The notes under the pieces are model-generated. The model was not told the origin of the DNA. It saw nothing but the letters and a program-made list of their open reading frames with translations, and made no database searches. From NCBI GenBank assembly GCA_900102385.1, contig FNBQ01000019.1, positions 23,213 to 87,212 of the forward strand: a DNA stretch of 64,000 nt. Reading direction: 5' to 3'. How positions within the stretch are numbered: position 1 is the first letter of the stretch; the number at the start of each line of letters is the position of its first letter. The stretch comes from Bacteroidales bacterium KHT7 (GTDB lineage: Bacteria; Bacteroidota; Bacteroidia; Bacteroidales; Bacteroidaceae). Positions 44,532 to 53,399 of the stretch are shown piece after piece. The position numbers were made by a program, and so were the translations under genes.

Positions 44532-45671
44532 ATGGCTAACAAAAATCTGGCTCAAGCAAAAAACGCAAAGAACGACGAGTTCTACACTCAGTACGAAGAT
44601 ATTCAGAAAGAAGTAAACGCATACCTCGAATACAACCCCAATGTATTCAGAGACAAGACTGTACTTCTGCCCTGCGACGACCCTGAATGGAGCAACTTTA
44701 CAAAATTCTTTGCCCAGAATTTTGAACGCTTCGGACTAAAGAAACTTATCTCCACAAGTTTCGCTCCCGATAGCAAGAAAGTGAAATACCTCTTCTTTTT
44801 CGGAGAAACTTTCGTAGATGGCGGAACTCCGCAATTCGACAAAGAAAAGGCACAAACTAAAGGCAGAATCTACATTCTCGACAGAGATATTAACGGCGAC
44901 AATCATATCGACTTTAACGATTTGGAATGGGCATATCTTAAAGGCGATGGCGACTTCAACAGCGATGAAGTTAAAGAACTTCGCGACGAAGCCGACATAA
45001 TTGTTACAAATCCGCCATTTTCACTATTCCGCGAGTTCATTTCTTGGATTATGGAAGCAGACAAGCAATTTCTGATAATCGGAAATATGAATGCCATTAC
45101 ATACAAAGAGGTCTTTCCGCTGATTAAAGAAAACAGAATTTGGTTAGGAGCAACAAATTTTAATACCGGAATGTATTTTCGTGTTCCCGAGAATTTCGAA
45201 TATGCATCAACATACAAATTTGAAAGGGAGTTGAATGGTGAGAAAGTAAACAGAGTTCCGGGAGTGTGTTGGTTTACCAACATCGACCACGGTCGCCGTC
45301 ATCAGCCTCTGCAACTTATGACGATGGCTGACAATCTTAAACACAGCAAACACAAGGAAATTAAAGGTCGCGAAAAATATATTAGCTACGAAAATTACGA
45401 TGCCATCGAAGTTCCATACACCGATGCCATTCCGGGAGATTATGCCGGAGTAATGGGCGTTCCAATCTCCTTTCTGGACAAATACTGTCCCGAACAATTC
45501 GAAATCATCGGACAGACACAAGGCGATTCGGGAAAAGAATTAGGACTGAAGCCTTTTGACAGAGAACTGAAAAAACTAAATCCAAGTCTGCGCGATGGTC
45601 AGTTATATTATATGGAAGATGGCAAACCAATAAAGCCATACGCACGCATCTTAATCCGCAAAAAGCAATAA
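44532..45671 (+). CDS. EcoRI-family adenine-specific DNA methyltransferase
   Basis: A 379-residue N6-adenine methyltransferase of the EcoRI methylase family. The N-terminus KNAKNDEFYTQYEDIQKEV is typical. The catalytic motif IV reads NPPF (residues 160-163, in IIVTNPPFSLFREF); VLLPCDDPEWSNF (44-56) is the SAM-binding region. Toward the end, FLDKYCPEQFEIIG is the usual family motif. The ATG at 44532 matches the family start; an in-frame GTG at 44487 would read through the inverted repeat. It is the first gene of a cassette with an HTH regulator (35 bp on) and a DUF262-HNH nuclease, so its likely job is to protect host DNA from that nuclease. The recognition site cannot be read from sequence. 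Confidence 0.88.
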   Translation: MANKNLAQAKNAKNDEFYTQYEDIQKEVNAYLEYNPNVFRDKTVLLPCDDPEWSNFTKFFAQNFERFGLKKLISTSFAPDSKKVKYLFFFGETFVDGGTPQFDKEKAQTKGRIYILDRDINGDNHIDFNDLEWAYLKGDGDFNSDEVKELRDEADIIVTNPPFSLFREFISWIMEADKQFLIIGNMNAITYKEVFPLIKENRIWLGATNFNTGMYFRVPENFEYASTYKFERELNGEKVNRVPGVCWFTNIDHGRRHQPLQLMTMADNLKHSKHKEIKGREKYISYENYDAIEVPYTDAIPGDYAGVMGVPISFLDKYCPEQFEIIGQTQGDSGKELGLKPFDRELKKLNPSLRDGQLYYMEDGKPIKPYARILIRKKQ

Positions 45672-45706
45672 TAGAATTGTCTAATCATTATAAATAATAT
45701 ATAATC

Positions 45707-46018
45707 ATGGGAAACTTAGGTTACGGAGCATACCCAACACATCCGGGCGAGGTGTTGAAGGACGAAATAGAAGAGCGTGGCATCAGTCAGCGCCAACTTG
45801 CAAAAAATATGGGAGTGGCTTACTCTGTCATCAACGAGATTCTGAACGGACACCGTCCGCTCACAGCCAAGACCGCCTTGATGTTCGAGGCTGCTCTTGA
45901 TGTGCCAGCCGATTCGCTAATGTATCTTCAGACAAAATACAATATGCAGACTGCACGCAAAGACACATCTCTCAACGATATTCTGAAAGAAATAAAGAAA
46001 ATAGCAGCAGTTCTCTGA
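45707..46018 (+). CDS. HigA-like XRE-family HTH protein, possible control protein
   Basis: A 103-residue DNA-binding protein: HPGEVLKDEIEERGISQRQLAKNMGVAYSVINEILNG is the HigA (VapI-like) helix-turn-helix, followed by PLTAKTALMFEAALD. HigA proteins normally pair with a HigB toxin upstream; none is present. Instead it lies between a methyltransferase and a nuclease gene (5 bp before the latter), the place of a controller protein in restriction-modification loci. DNA binding is firm; role as controller is inference. The inverted repeat at 44490-44527 is a candidate target. Confidence 0.85.
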   Translation: MGNLGYGAYPTHPGEVLKDEIEERGISQRQLAKNMGVAYSVINEILNGHRPLTAKTALMFEAALDVPADSLMYLQTKYNMQTARKDTSLNDILKEIKKIAAVL

Positions 46019-46023
46019 CGCTT

Positions 46024-47193
46024 ATGAAAACAGAATTCAAAAAGTACACAATTGCCGAAATCTGCGACGGCTTCGAATACAACGAACTCGAAGGCAAGGG
46101 ACTTTACGGCTTGGCAGGCAAACTAACTATTCAGCCCGAATATCAGCGCAACTACATCTATGCCGACGGCAAGCGCGATGTAGCTGTAATTGAGTCGGTT
46201 CTTAAAGGCTATCCTCTCGGGCTCATCTACTTTAACAAAACCGAAAGTGGGCAGTTGGAGGTCCTCGACGGACAACAACGCATAACATCGCTCGGCAGAT
46301 TTCTGAAGGAGAATTTTGCCGTAAAGATAAACAACATGCCGCAATATTTCTCGGGCTTGAACAAAGATTCTCAGCAGTTTATCCTCAATACAGAACTTTT
46401 GGTTTATGTATGCGAGGGCGAAGGAGAAAATGCCGAGGGCGAGATAAAAGAATGGTTCAAGACGATAAACATCGCTGGCATTCCGCTAAACAATCAAGAA
46501 ACGCTAAACGCTATTTACTCTGGTCCGTTCGTAACTAAATGCAAGGAAACGTTCAGCAACTCACAGAATCCTTCCACCCAGAAATGGGACTCGTATCTCA
46601 GCGGCAACGTAAAGCGTCAGGAATATCTCGAAACTGCATTAAATTGGGTTAGCCGCGGAGAAATAGAGAAATACATGAGTCTGCATCGCCGCGACACAAA
46701 CATCAACGAGATTAAGACTTATTTCGACTCGGTAATAAACTGGGCTGATACAATTTTCGACGACACATACAAGGAGATGAAGAGCATAAACTGGGGCGAG
46801 TTGTACGAGAAATATCACTCTAATCCGTACAACCACAAAGAAATCTCCGAAAAGGTTGCCAATCTGATGTCAGACGACTGTGTAAGGGACAAAAAAGGCA
46901 TATTTGAATATGTTCTTGGCGGATGCACAGACACAAGACTGCTAAACATCCGTTTTTTCGAAAACAACATAATACGCAAGGTTTACAAAACGCAAACCGA
47001 CCGCGCAAAAAAGAAAGAAACATCAAACTGCCCTCTCTGTGCCATTGGGCACGAAGCCAACAAAAAACGAATCTGGAAATTGGAAGAAATGGATGCCGAC
47101 CACGTTGAGGCATGGAGCAAAGGCGGCGAAACAACCGAAAAGAACTGTCAGATGCTTTGCAAAACGCACAACAGGGCAAAAGGAAACAGATAG
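46024..47193 (+). CDS. DUF262 and HNH nuclease, putative restriction enzyme
   Basis: A 389-residue protein. The N-terminal DUF262 (ParB/Srx-like) domain has QPEYQRNY at 37-44 and the signature LDGQQRITSL (DGQQR at 82-86), used for NTP hydrolysis or cleavage in GmrSD and BrxU-type enzymes. The C-terminus (336-389) is an HNH nuclease with a zinc knuckle: CPLC (336, 339), DADHVEAW (His360), Asn374, and CKTHN (His382); Cys375 and Cys379 complete the zinc site. Known DUF262 enzymes of the GmrSD group cut modified DNA and have no partner methyltransferase. Here an EcoRI-like methyltransferase is in the same transcript, so the pair may form a conventional protecting and cutting system. Ends before a bidirectional terminator. 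Confidence 0.85.
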   Translation: MKTEFKKYTIAEICDGFEYNELEGKGLYGLAGKLTIQPEYQRNYIYADGKRDVAVIESVLKGYPLGLIYFNKTESGQLEVLDGQQRITSLGRFLKENFAVKINNMPQYFSGLNKDSQQFILNTELLVYVCEGEGENAEGEIKEWFKTINIAGIPLNNQETLNAIYSGPFVTKCKETFSNSQNPSTQKWDSYLSGNVKRQEYLETALNWVSRGEIEKYMSLHRRDTNINEIKTYFDSVINWADTIFDDTYKEMKSINWGELYEKYHSNPYNHKEISEKVANLMSDDCVRDKKGIFEYVLGGCTDTRLLNIRFFENNIIRKVYKTQTDRAKKKETSNCPLCAIGHEANKKRIWKLEEMDADHVEAWSKGGETTEKNCQMLCKTHNRAKGNR

Positions 47194-47237
47194 TTTTCTT
47201 CTGACAACTCGCAAAGACTTGGCTTTGCACAATAACA

Positions 47238-47284
47238 AATACCGCGCTTCGAAGAAAGAATCCTCGGAGCGCGGTATTGCTTTA
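47238..47284. terminator. Bidirectional terminator after the restriction cassette
   Basis: Stem AATACCGCGCT (47238-47248) and AGCGCGGTATT (47268-47278), between converging genes, with T-rich flank. Confidence 0.8.
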
Positions 47285-47299
47285 TAAAATCATTCTAAA

Positions 47300-48421
47300 C
47301 TACTTATATAATTCAAGTTGCTTTGCCTCGCGGCTAAAGAGCGTGTTCTTTGCCTTGTAGAACTTGACAAAATCCTTTGCCGATGTCTGCTTTGGATAAG
47401 GCGCGAAATACTCCTTCTTGTAGTTGCGCCATACCAGCAGATACGAAACCGGATTCTCGTCGATGAAAGGCTTAACGACGCGAGTCCACCAGTCTGCCGT
47501 CGGAATGCTTACGAAGCCCATCTCGGTTATCGCCACGGCCTTGTCGTGCTCCTTTCCTACCTCAACAAGCATCGGAAGGTTCTTGCCAAGAATCTGCTTG
47601 TATTCTTCCTCCGTGCCCCATTGATAACCGTCGAAGCCGAGCAAATCTACATATTCGTCGCCCGGATATCGTTCAAGGAATTTCTCTTTGTTGCCCATAG
47701 CCTCTATGCCCGGCGAGTAAGCCCAGATAAGATTGTCAAGTCCGTGCTTGTTCATAACCTGCTGAGTCATGATATACAGAGCTTGATATTGCTTTTTGGT
47801 GCACAACTTCTCGCCCCACCAGAACCAGCTGCCCGAGTTTTCGTGCCAAGGACGGAAGATTATCGGCACTTTCACGCCGTCCTTCGTCTTTATCGAAGCC
47901 AAGAAATCGGCAACGCGGTCGAGCTGCTGCATAAATTCCTCGTGATAGTAGCCGTATGGCAGAATATTCATAACCACATCGTTTCGGCTCACGTCCCACG
48001 CACTCTTCGTAGCCTTTGTAACAATATTGTCGGGATGCCAGCTTATAGTAACCACTCCGCCGCGCTCGTATTGCTTTATCGCCTCCTCGCGAATCTTGGC
48101 GAAAGGTACAGAATCGAGGTTCATCGTGTCGGGCTTCTCGAGCCAGCCCAGTTCAAACCCCATCACCGCCGGATAGTCGCCCGTAAGGTCCTTGATGTCG
48201 CTTCGGTCTTTCTCGTAAGCCCATGTAACGCCATAGAACGTATCGTCCTGATGTCCGAACATCACCCCCTTGGCAGGAGATTTCTTCAGATTGGCAAGCA
48301 ACGCAGCCGCCTCTTTTGTAAGTTGTAAACGCTTGTTCTTCTTGCAGCAATCCTGTGCTACGGACTGCATCGCAACCGCTCCCATCAACAGAACGGATAC
48401 TAAGAATTTTAGGTTTTTCAT
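47300..48421 (-). CDS. GH26 beta-mannanase, secreted
   Basis: Endo-1,4-beta-mannanase family protein, 373 residues from the ATG at 48421 with signal peptide ending near SVAQ. The (beta/alpha)8 catalytic residues are visible: acid/base Glu194 in RPWHENSGSWFWWG and nucleophile Glu300 in ITEMGF. FGHQDD near residue 56 and SWHPDN are also family motifs. It has its own TAnnTTTG promoter. Alone here, without transport genes; mannan or glucomannan breakdown in the periplasm or at the surface is likely. Confidence 0.92.
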   Translation of the reverse strand: MKNLKFLVSVLLMGAVAMQSVAQDCCKKNKRLQLTKEAAALLANLKKSPAKGVMFGHQDDTFYGVTWAYEKDRSDIKDLTGDYPAVMGFELGWLEKPDTMNLDSVPFAKIREEAIKQYERGGVVTISWHPDNIVTKATKSAWDVSRNDVVMNILPYGYYHEEFMQQLDRVADFLASIKTKDGVKVPIIFRPWHENSGSWFWWGEKLCTKKQYQALYIMTQQVMNKHGLDNLIWAYSPGIEAMGNKEKFLERYPGDEYVDLLGFDGYQWGTEEEYKQILGKNLPMLVEVGKEHDKAVAITEMGFVSIPTADWWTRVVKPFIDENPVSYLLVWRNYKKEYFAPYPKQTSAKDFVKFYKAKNTLFSREAKQLELYK

Positions 48422-48454
48422 AAAAACATGATAATGATTAAAGTTTGTCGGACG

Positions 48455-48485
48455 CAAATGTAATCATTATTTTTTACTTGTGCAA
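48455..48485 (-). promoter_or_regulatory. Promoter of the GH26 gene
   Basis: On the minus strand: TACATTTG (complement of 48455-48462) with TTG (complement of 48483-48485), 20 bp apart; the -33 element lies inside the end of tatC. Confidence 0.6.
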
Positions 48486-49231
48486 GAAACCAAGACTATG
48501 CTTGCCTCGTAGAGCAGCAAGATTGGCACCGAAACGAGCAGAAGCGTAAACACGTCGGTTGTTGGTGTGATGATGGCTGCCGCAACCAAGATGATAACCA
48601 CGGCATGACGGCGGTATCGCCTCATGAAGGCGGCTTTAAGAAGTCCGAACTTAGCAAGAAGCCAGCACAGAATCGGAATCTCGAACACCACGCCCATCAG
48701 CAGATTGAGCATCATGAAGGTCTCGATATACGATTCGAGCGTGATAAGGTTCGGCACGTCTTGGCTAACCTGATAGTCGCCCAAAAACCTTACGGTGAAC
48801 GGAAAGATGAGAAAATATCCCAACGCCGTACCGATGATGAACATGGCATAGCCCGAACCTACCAGCGCGACGGCATATCTGCGCTCGTTGGCATACAACG
48901 CCGGAGACACATAACTGAACACAAGATAGAGCATATATGGAGCGGCGCAGAACACGCCGGCATAGAGCGCTACCTTGGCATGAATCATAAACTGACTGGC
49001 AAGTCCGGTGTTTATCAGATTGACGGAGAATGGCTCTATCGGACTGATGCGCGACAAGAGCCTGAATGTAATGAAAGTGCTCTGCTTTGGCGCAAGCACA
49101 ATGTCGAAAAGTTCTTCCTTAAAGAAGAAGGCAGCCACAGCAAAAAGACACACCGCAACCACTGCGCGGACAATAACTCCGCGCAATTGGTCGAGATGTT
49201 CCCAAAAAGTCATCGTTTCCTTTTCAGCCAC
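48467..49231 (-). CDS. tatC: Sec-independent protein translocase TatC
   Basis: A 254-residue inner-membrane protein with six predicted membrane helices, the receptor for twin-arginine signal peptides. The N-terminal TFWEHLDQLRG is the conserved TatC cytosolic motif with the essential Glu, and the periplasmic loop ends near YVSPALYANERR. Starts with GTG at 49231, 4 bp after tatA. The upstream gene encodes a Tat substrate. Confidence 0.95.
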   Translation of the reverse strand: MAEKETMTFWEHLDQLRGVIVRAVVAVCLFAVAAFFFKEELFDIVLAPKQSTFITFRLLSRISPIEPFSVNLINTGLASQFMIHAKVALYAGVFCAAPYMLYLVFSYVSPALYANERRYAVALVGSGYAMFIIGTALGYFLIFPFTVRFLGDYQVSQDVPNLITLESYIETFMMLNLLMGVVFEIPILCWLLAKFGLLKAAFMRRYRRHAVVIILVAAAIITPTTDVFTLLLVSVPILLLYEASIVLVSCTSKK

Positions 49232-49235
49232 GATG

Positions 49236-49415
49236 CTATTCTGTTTTTGATTCCTTCTTGTCGTCTGTCGAAGAGTCCTCGCCCTTCATTCCTTCCTTAA
49301 AACTGTGTACACCCTTGCCAAGTCCGTGCATCATCTCCGGAATCTTCTTGCCGCCGAAAAGCAGCAGCACAACGAGGGCGATGAATATCAACTCGGGAGT
49401 TCCTAATCCAAACAT
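49236..49415 (-). CDS. tatA: Sec-independent protein translocase TatA/E
   Basis: A 59-residue protein, just too short for many gene finders. It begins MFGLGTPELIFIALVVLLLF (membrane helix), then the hinge GGKKIPEMM and an amphipathic helix (GLGKGVHSFKEGMKG), ending in a charged tail DDKKESKTE. The FGGKKIPEMMHGLGKG pattern is diagnostic of TatA/TatE, the pore component. Lies 21 bp after the aldo/keto reductase and 4 bp before tatC. No TatB is present, as in minimal TatAC systems. Confidence 0.95.
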   Translation of the reverse strand: MFGLGTPELIFIALVVLLLFGGKKIPEMMHGLGKGVHSFKEGMKGEDSSTDDKKESKTE

Positions 49416-49436
49416 ATCTTTCTGATTTTTTTATTG

Positions 49437-50849
49437 TTACAAGATTCCCTGCTTCAGACGGTCGATAAATCCGTCTATTCTGTGCAGTTCTTCTGGAATG
49501 TTTATATTCTGTGGGCAATGCGGAGCACACTGTCCGCAGCCAATGCAATGGTCGGCCTGACGAACCTTTGCCACGGCTCTGTCGTAGCCTACCAAGAATG
49601 CCTTTCGAGCCTTTGCGTAGTTAGGGTCGCGGGCATCCTTTGGCACGTTGCCTTCGTTTACGCACTTGTTATAGTGTACAAAGATTGCAGGAATATCGAT
49701 ACCATAAGGACATGGCATGCAATATTTGCAGTCGTTGCACTGAACCGTAGGGTACGAAACGATGAGCTTTGCCGTTTCCTCGAGGAAGTCGAGGTCGTCT
49801 GGCGTAAGGTCTACAAGCGGACTGAAGGTGCACAGATTGTCCTGCAAGTGCTCCATGTACGTCATTCCGCTCAGAACGGTAAGCACGCGGTCGTGATGTC
49901 CGGCATAGCGGAAAGCCCACGAAGCCACGCTGTCCTCTGGTCTGCGCTGCTTTAGTCGGGCAACCACATGGTCCGGCAGTTTGCTCAGTCGTCCGCCAAG
50001 CAGCGGCTCCATTATAATTGCCGGAATGTTGCGTTTCTTCAGCTCGTTGTAGAGATATTCGGCATTGGTGTTGCGCGGATTTGTCTCTTTGGCATGAAGC
50101 CAGTCAACATAGTTCAACTGAATCTGCACAAAGTCCCACTTGTACTTGTCGTGATTCGCGAGCAGATAGTCGAACACCTCAATGTCGCCATGATAAGAGA
50201 AGCCCAAATTCTTTATTCTTCCGGCTTCGCGCTCGGCAACAAGGAAGTCGAGCATTCCGTTATCCATGTATCTTTTGTTGAAGTTCTCCATTCCACCGCC
50301 GCCAACGGCATGCAGAAGCAGATAGTCGATATAATCGACCTGAAGATACTTCATTGAGTCGTGATACATCTTTATGCCAGCCTCGCGGCTCCATGTGTCG
50401 GGCGAGAAGTTGCTCAGTTTTGTTGCCACGAAATATTTTGAGCGGTCGTATCCACTGGCTTTCAGGGCAATGCCGGTAGCCTCTTCTGAATGTCCCTTGC
50501 AATAGGCAGGCGATGTGTCGAAGTAGTTAACTCCGTGGTCGAGAGCATATTTCACCAAACGGTTCACCTGCTCCTGATCTATCACCGACTCGGTTGGCTT
50601 TCCGTCCTTCGACTCCTTCTGCTCTATGTTTGGCAGTCGCATCATTCCGTAGCCAAGGATTGAGATTTTGTCCTTCGTCTTCGGATTTACGCGGTATGTC
50701 ATCTTGTCGGTCGGAACGTCGCCCGGCGCCTTCTCTTTCATTACCGTTTTCTGCGCCTTGTTGTCGCAGCCATATAGCGATGCCGTCAGAACTGCCGAGC
50801 CAGCCCCGAACAGTTTCAAGAATCGACGGCGATTTATTTTCTGTGCCAT
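49437..50849 (-). CDS. Tat-exported aldo/keto reductase with two 4Fe-4S clusters
   Basis: A 470-residue protein. The twin-arginine signal NRRRFLKLFG (residues 6-15) is followed by a lipobox LYGC (Cys28), so it is a Tat-exported lipoprotein. The aldo/keto reductase barrel (about 50-350) keeps the catalytic Tyr in FDTSPAYCKGHSEE and Lys in FVATKLS. The C-terminal ferredoxin part has CNDCKYCMPCPYGIDIP and CIGCGQCAPHCPQNI, enough Cys for 4Fe-4S clusters. Fe-S proteins fold in the cytosol first, which explains Tat export. It is encoded between a polyferredoxin membrane protein and tatAC, so an electron-transfer chain across the membrane is likely. Substrate unknown. Confidence 0.87.
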   Translation of the reverse strand: MAQKINRRRFLKLFGAGSAVLTASLYGCDNKAQKTVMKEKAPGDVPTDKMTYRVNPKTKDKISILGYGMMRLPNIEQKESKDGKPTESVIDQEQVNRLVKYALDHGVNYFDTSPAYCKGHSEEATGIALKASGYDRSKYFVATKLSNFSPDTWSREAGIKMYHDSMKYLQVDYIDYLLLHAVGGGGMENFNKRYMDNGMLDFLVAEREAGRIKNLGFSYHGDIEVFDYLLANHDKYKWDFVQIQLNYVDWLHAKETNPRNTNAEYLYNELKKRNIPAIIMEPLLGGRLSKLPDHVVARLKQRRPEDSVASWAFRYAGHHDRVLTVLSGMTYMEHLQDNLCTFSPLVDLTPDDLDFLEETAKLIVSYPTVQCNDCKYCMPCPYGIDIPAIFVHYNKCVNEGNVPKDARDPNYAKARKAFLVGYDRAVAKVRQADHCIGCGQCAPHCPQNINIPEELHRIDGFIDRLKQGIL

Positions 50850-50864
50850 AGCCTTTCTGAAAAA

Positions 50865-52343
50865 TTAGATTGTACGATGAACTTCGTGTCCCTCAACATA
50901 TATTGCGCTGAATGGGCGCGCAGGACACAGATTCTCACATGCACCGCAGCCTATGCAGACTTCGGTATCGATAGCCGGTATCTTCAATGATGTCTCGTCC
51001 TTCTCGTCAGAAGGAACCATCATTATTGCTCCCGACGGACAATGGCGGGCACAGTTGCCGCACTCAACACCGTCGGTAAGCGGAATACAGTTTTTCTTAA
51101 TCCACACAGCATGACCAATCTGCGTTGAACTCTTCTCCTCTACGGTTATCGGCTTTATTGCGCCTACCGGACAGGCATCGGCACAACGCGTACACTCAGG
51201 GCGGCAATATCCGCGCTCGTAAGACATCTGCGGCTGCATGAATGTCTCGATATCTGTTGACGGACGCAGGACTCCGTTAGGGCACGCCGTGATGCACAAC
51301 TGGCAGGCGGTGCAATGCTGCTGAACGTTCTTTGCGCTTACAGAGCCGGCTGGAGTGATGGCAGTCTTTCGGGTCGGAGCAACCTTGTCCTCAACCACGG
51401 CAAGTCCGCCGTCTACCTTCTTTGCCTGGGTCTCGCTAACCGATGCCGATGCCAAAGTAACCGCCGTTGCTATGAAAGCGCGCTTAGACGTATCTACATT
51501 CTCAGCCTCATCCTTCTGAGTCTTCTTTGGATGAGAGAAGCTGATGGCATTCTTGTGGCACTTTCCGATGCAGTCCATGCAGGCAACGCAGCGGCTGTAA
51601 TCAATCTCGTGTTCCTTAAAGTTGATGCACTGCGACTTGCAGTTTCGGGCACATAGTCCGCACTTGTTGCACTTGTCGGCATCTATCACTGGCTTGAGCC
51701 AAGCGAATCTCGAAAGGAAGCCGAGCATCGTTCCGACTGGGCAGACGGTGTTGCAATACAATCTGCCGCCAATCCATGCTATCAGGCTGACAATCAAGAA
51801 TGTTGCAACGGCAATAATGAATACGGCGAGCGACTTAATCCACCACAAATCAACGTGATAGAACATAACGCTGTCGTTCTTCTCTGCCACATCAGCCAAG
51901 GCATTGTTGCCAAGAATATAAAGCGGCTGGAAGATATTCGACATTATTCTGCCAAACGCGCTGTATGGCTCTATTATTCCAGCTATAGAGCCGAAGCCGA
52001 GAAGCAGCGTTGCCACAAAAAGAATGAGGAAGCCGTAGCGCACAACCTTCATCTCGGGCTTGTAGGCAAAGCGGTTCTTCTTGAACTTGCCGTGAAGCCA
52101 CGAAACCACGTCCTGAAAAATGCCCAACGGACAGATAACACTACAATAAATGCGTCCGCACACAAGCGTGAGGACAACAAGTATCGCCACCACCAAAAGG
52201 TTTAGGGCAAGAACAGCCGGCAAAAACTGGATTTTCGGAATCCAACCAGCCACTCCGCTCATCGTCCCTGTAAAATCAAAAAACAAAAGTGTGACCAATG
52301 CAAAAACCACCGTTGCAATAATCACTCTGACAATACGTAACAT
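50865..52343 (-). CDS. NapH/NosR-like membrane polyferredoxin
   Basis: A 492-residue inner-membrane electron-transfer protein. The N-terminal part has four to five membrane helices with CxxxCP motifs of the NapH/NosR type: CSVICPLG and CNTVCPVG. Behind it are several 4Fe-4S ferredoxin motifs: CNKCGLCARNC, CVACMDCIGKC, CTACQLCITAC, CTRCADACPVG, CGNCARHCPSG and CIGCGACENLCP. An internal TSKRAFIATAVTLA segment resembles a Tat-like or membrane helix and separates the ferredoxin sets. First gene of the operon with the aldo/keto reductase (15 bp), tatA and tatC. It probably carries electrons from quinol or ferredoxin to the exported reductase. Confidence 0.87.
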   Translation of the reverse strand: MLRIVRVIIATVVFALVTLLFFDFTGTMSGVAGWIPKIQFLPAVLALNLLVVAILVVLTLVCGRIYCSVICPLGIFQDVVSWLHGKFKKNRFAYKPEMKVVRYGFLILFVATLLLGFGSIAGIIEPYSAFGRIMSNIFQPLYILGNNALADVAEKNDSVMFYHVDLWWIKSLAVFIIAVATFLIVSLIAWIGGRLYCNTVCPVGTMLGFLSRFAWLKPVIDADKCNKCGLCARNCKSQCINFKEHEIDYSRCVACMDCIGKCHKNAISFSHPKKTQKDEAENVDTSKRAFIATAVTLASASVSETQAKKVDGGLAVVEDKVAPTRKTAITPAGSVSAKNVQQHCTACQLCITACPNGVLRPSTDIETFMQPQMSYERGYCRPECTRCADACPVGAIKPITVEEKSSTQIGHAVWIKKNCIPLTDGVECGNCARHCPSGAIMMVPSDEKDETSLKIPAIDTEVCIGCGACENLCPARPFSAIYVEGHEVHRTI

Positions 52344-52383
52344 GGGTTATAATATTTATATTCGTCGTTTATTACCTATTGGG

Positions 52384-52415
52384 CAAATATACATTTTTAT
52401 TATCGAAAAGCCAAA
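52384..52415 (-). promoter_or_regulatory. Promoter of the polyferredoxin-AKR-tatAC operon
   Basis: On the minus strand: TATATTTG (complement of 52384-52391) and TTTG (complement of 52412-52415), 20 bp apart. Confidence 0.65.
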
Positions 52416-52418
52416 AAA

Positions 52419-53393
52419 TCACTCGTTTATCGCACCGCAATGTAGACAAACGCCCTTTTTATGCATCTTCGCGCCGCATCTTCCACAATAAAACCGACTT
52501 CTGTTTCTGAACCAATACCGATGAATTGCGAAGAAGACGTATGCCACATAGAAGGCATATCCAACGTAGAAATAAACGCTGATGGTGAAGAACATATACA
52601 GAACAACACATACGCCTGCCAAGGTGAAGAGGTACGACAGCAACTCGCTTCGCCCAAGCTGATGGCTGAGGTCGTCGAGCAAAGCCAGTCCGCAGATTAG
52701 AATCAGCCATGCCGAAATAAGGAAGGCGAAGAGTATGTCGCTCATCTCGAACGGATTGAGCGTAGGATGATAGTAGTAGTCAATCCACCGCTCGGGCAAG
52801 AACCGCTGAATGCTTCCGTAGATGGTTGCAGATGTGGCGATTACGAGGCACAACAGCGTTGGATAGAAACTGTCGATATCGTTAAAATGAACAATCTTGA
52901 TTCTCTGGCGGGTAAACTTGCGATACAGGAAGAAGGCGATGCCCATTGCCATTATCACAAGAAAATAATATCGCTTGCTATGCGTAAAGAAGTGAATGAA
53001 CTGCGAGATTGGGTCGGTAGGCACTACCTTTTCGAGCATGTCGTTCTCCGAAACCCAGCCTATCGTCATCTGGTCGTGCGCCACCTTTATGAAGATGCTG
53101 TCGACGCTGTCTTTTGCAAGCATCTCGGGAGTAGCGCGAAAATAATCTGCCACAACCAAATCCTCGCCCCTGCGAATAACGGCAACCTGCGACGAATCGT
53201 TAAGTTCGGCTCTCAGCACGAGCGAGTCTTTTATCACCTCGAAGTTATAGTTCTGCGAATAATGATGGTCGCGGACAAAGCAGAGCGAGTCGAACGTCTG
53301 CTCGTCATATCCCTGAATGTCGGCAACATCGATATGCTTGCGGTGGCACGATGCCAGCATTACAAGCGCGAGAAAATAAACGAGGTACTTCAT
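52419..53393 (-). CDS. Membrane lipoprotein with C-terminal zinc ribbon, uncharacterised
   Basis: A 324-residue protein. Lipobox MLASC (Cys16); residues 25-135 form an SH3-like or beta domain (VAVIRRGEDLVVADYF); four hydrophobic segments follow between about 140 and 300; the tail is a zinc ribbon CGRCGAKM and CLHCGAIN. A lipoprotein signal plus membrane helices plus a zinc ribbon is an odd combination known from uncharacterised Bacteroidales proteins. It is 6 bp after the U32 gene and the last gene of the metA operon. Confidence 0.7.
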   Translation of the reverse strand: MKYLVYFLALVMLASCHRKHIDVADIQGYDEQTFDSLCFVRDHHYSQNYNFEVIKDSLVLRAELNDSSQVAVIRRGEDLVVADYFRATPEMLAKDSVDSIFIKVAHDQMTIGWVSENDMLEKVVPTDPISQFIHFFTHSKRYYFLVIMAMGIAFFLYRKFTRQRIKIVHFNDIDSFYPTLLCLVIATSATIYGSIQRFLPERWIDYYYHPTLNPFEMSDILFAFLISAWLILICGLALLDDLSHQLGRSELLSYLFTLAGVCVVLYMFFTISVYFYVGYAFYVAYVFFAIHRYWFRNRSRFYCGRCGAKMHKKGVCLHCGAINE

Positions 53394-53399
53394 ATTCCG

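Noticed and set aside
45707..46018. Classical HigBA toxin-antitoxin pair
   Set aside because: The antitoxin-like gene has no HigB/RelE-type toxin on either side; neighbours are a methyltransferase and a DUF262-HNH nuclease.
47318..48328. 336-codon plus-strand frame opposite the GH26 gene
   Set aside because: Antisense of a clear mannanase with both catalytic Glu residues; no recognisable protein.
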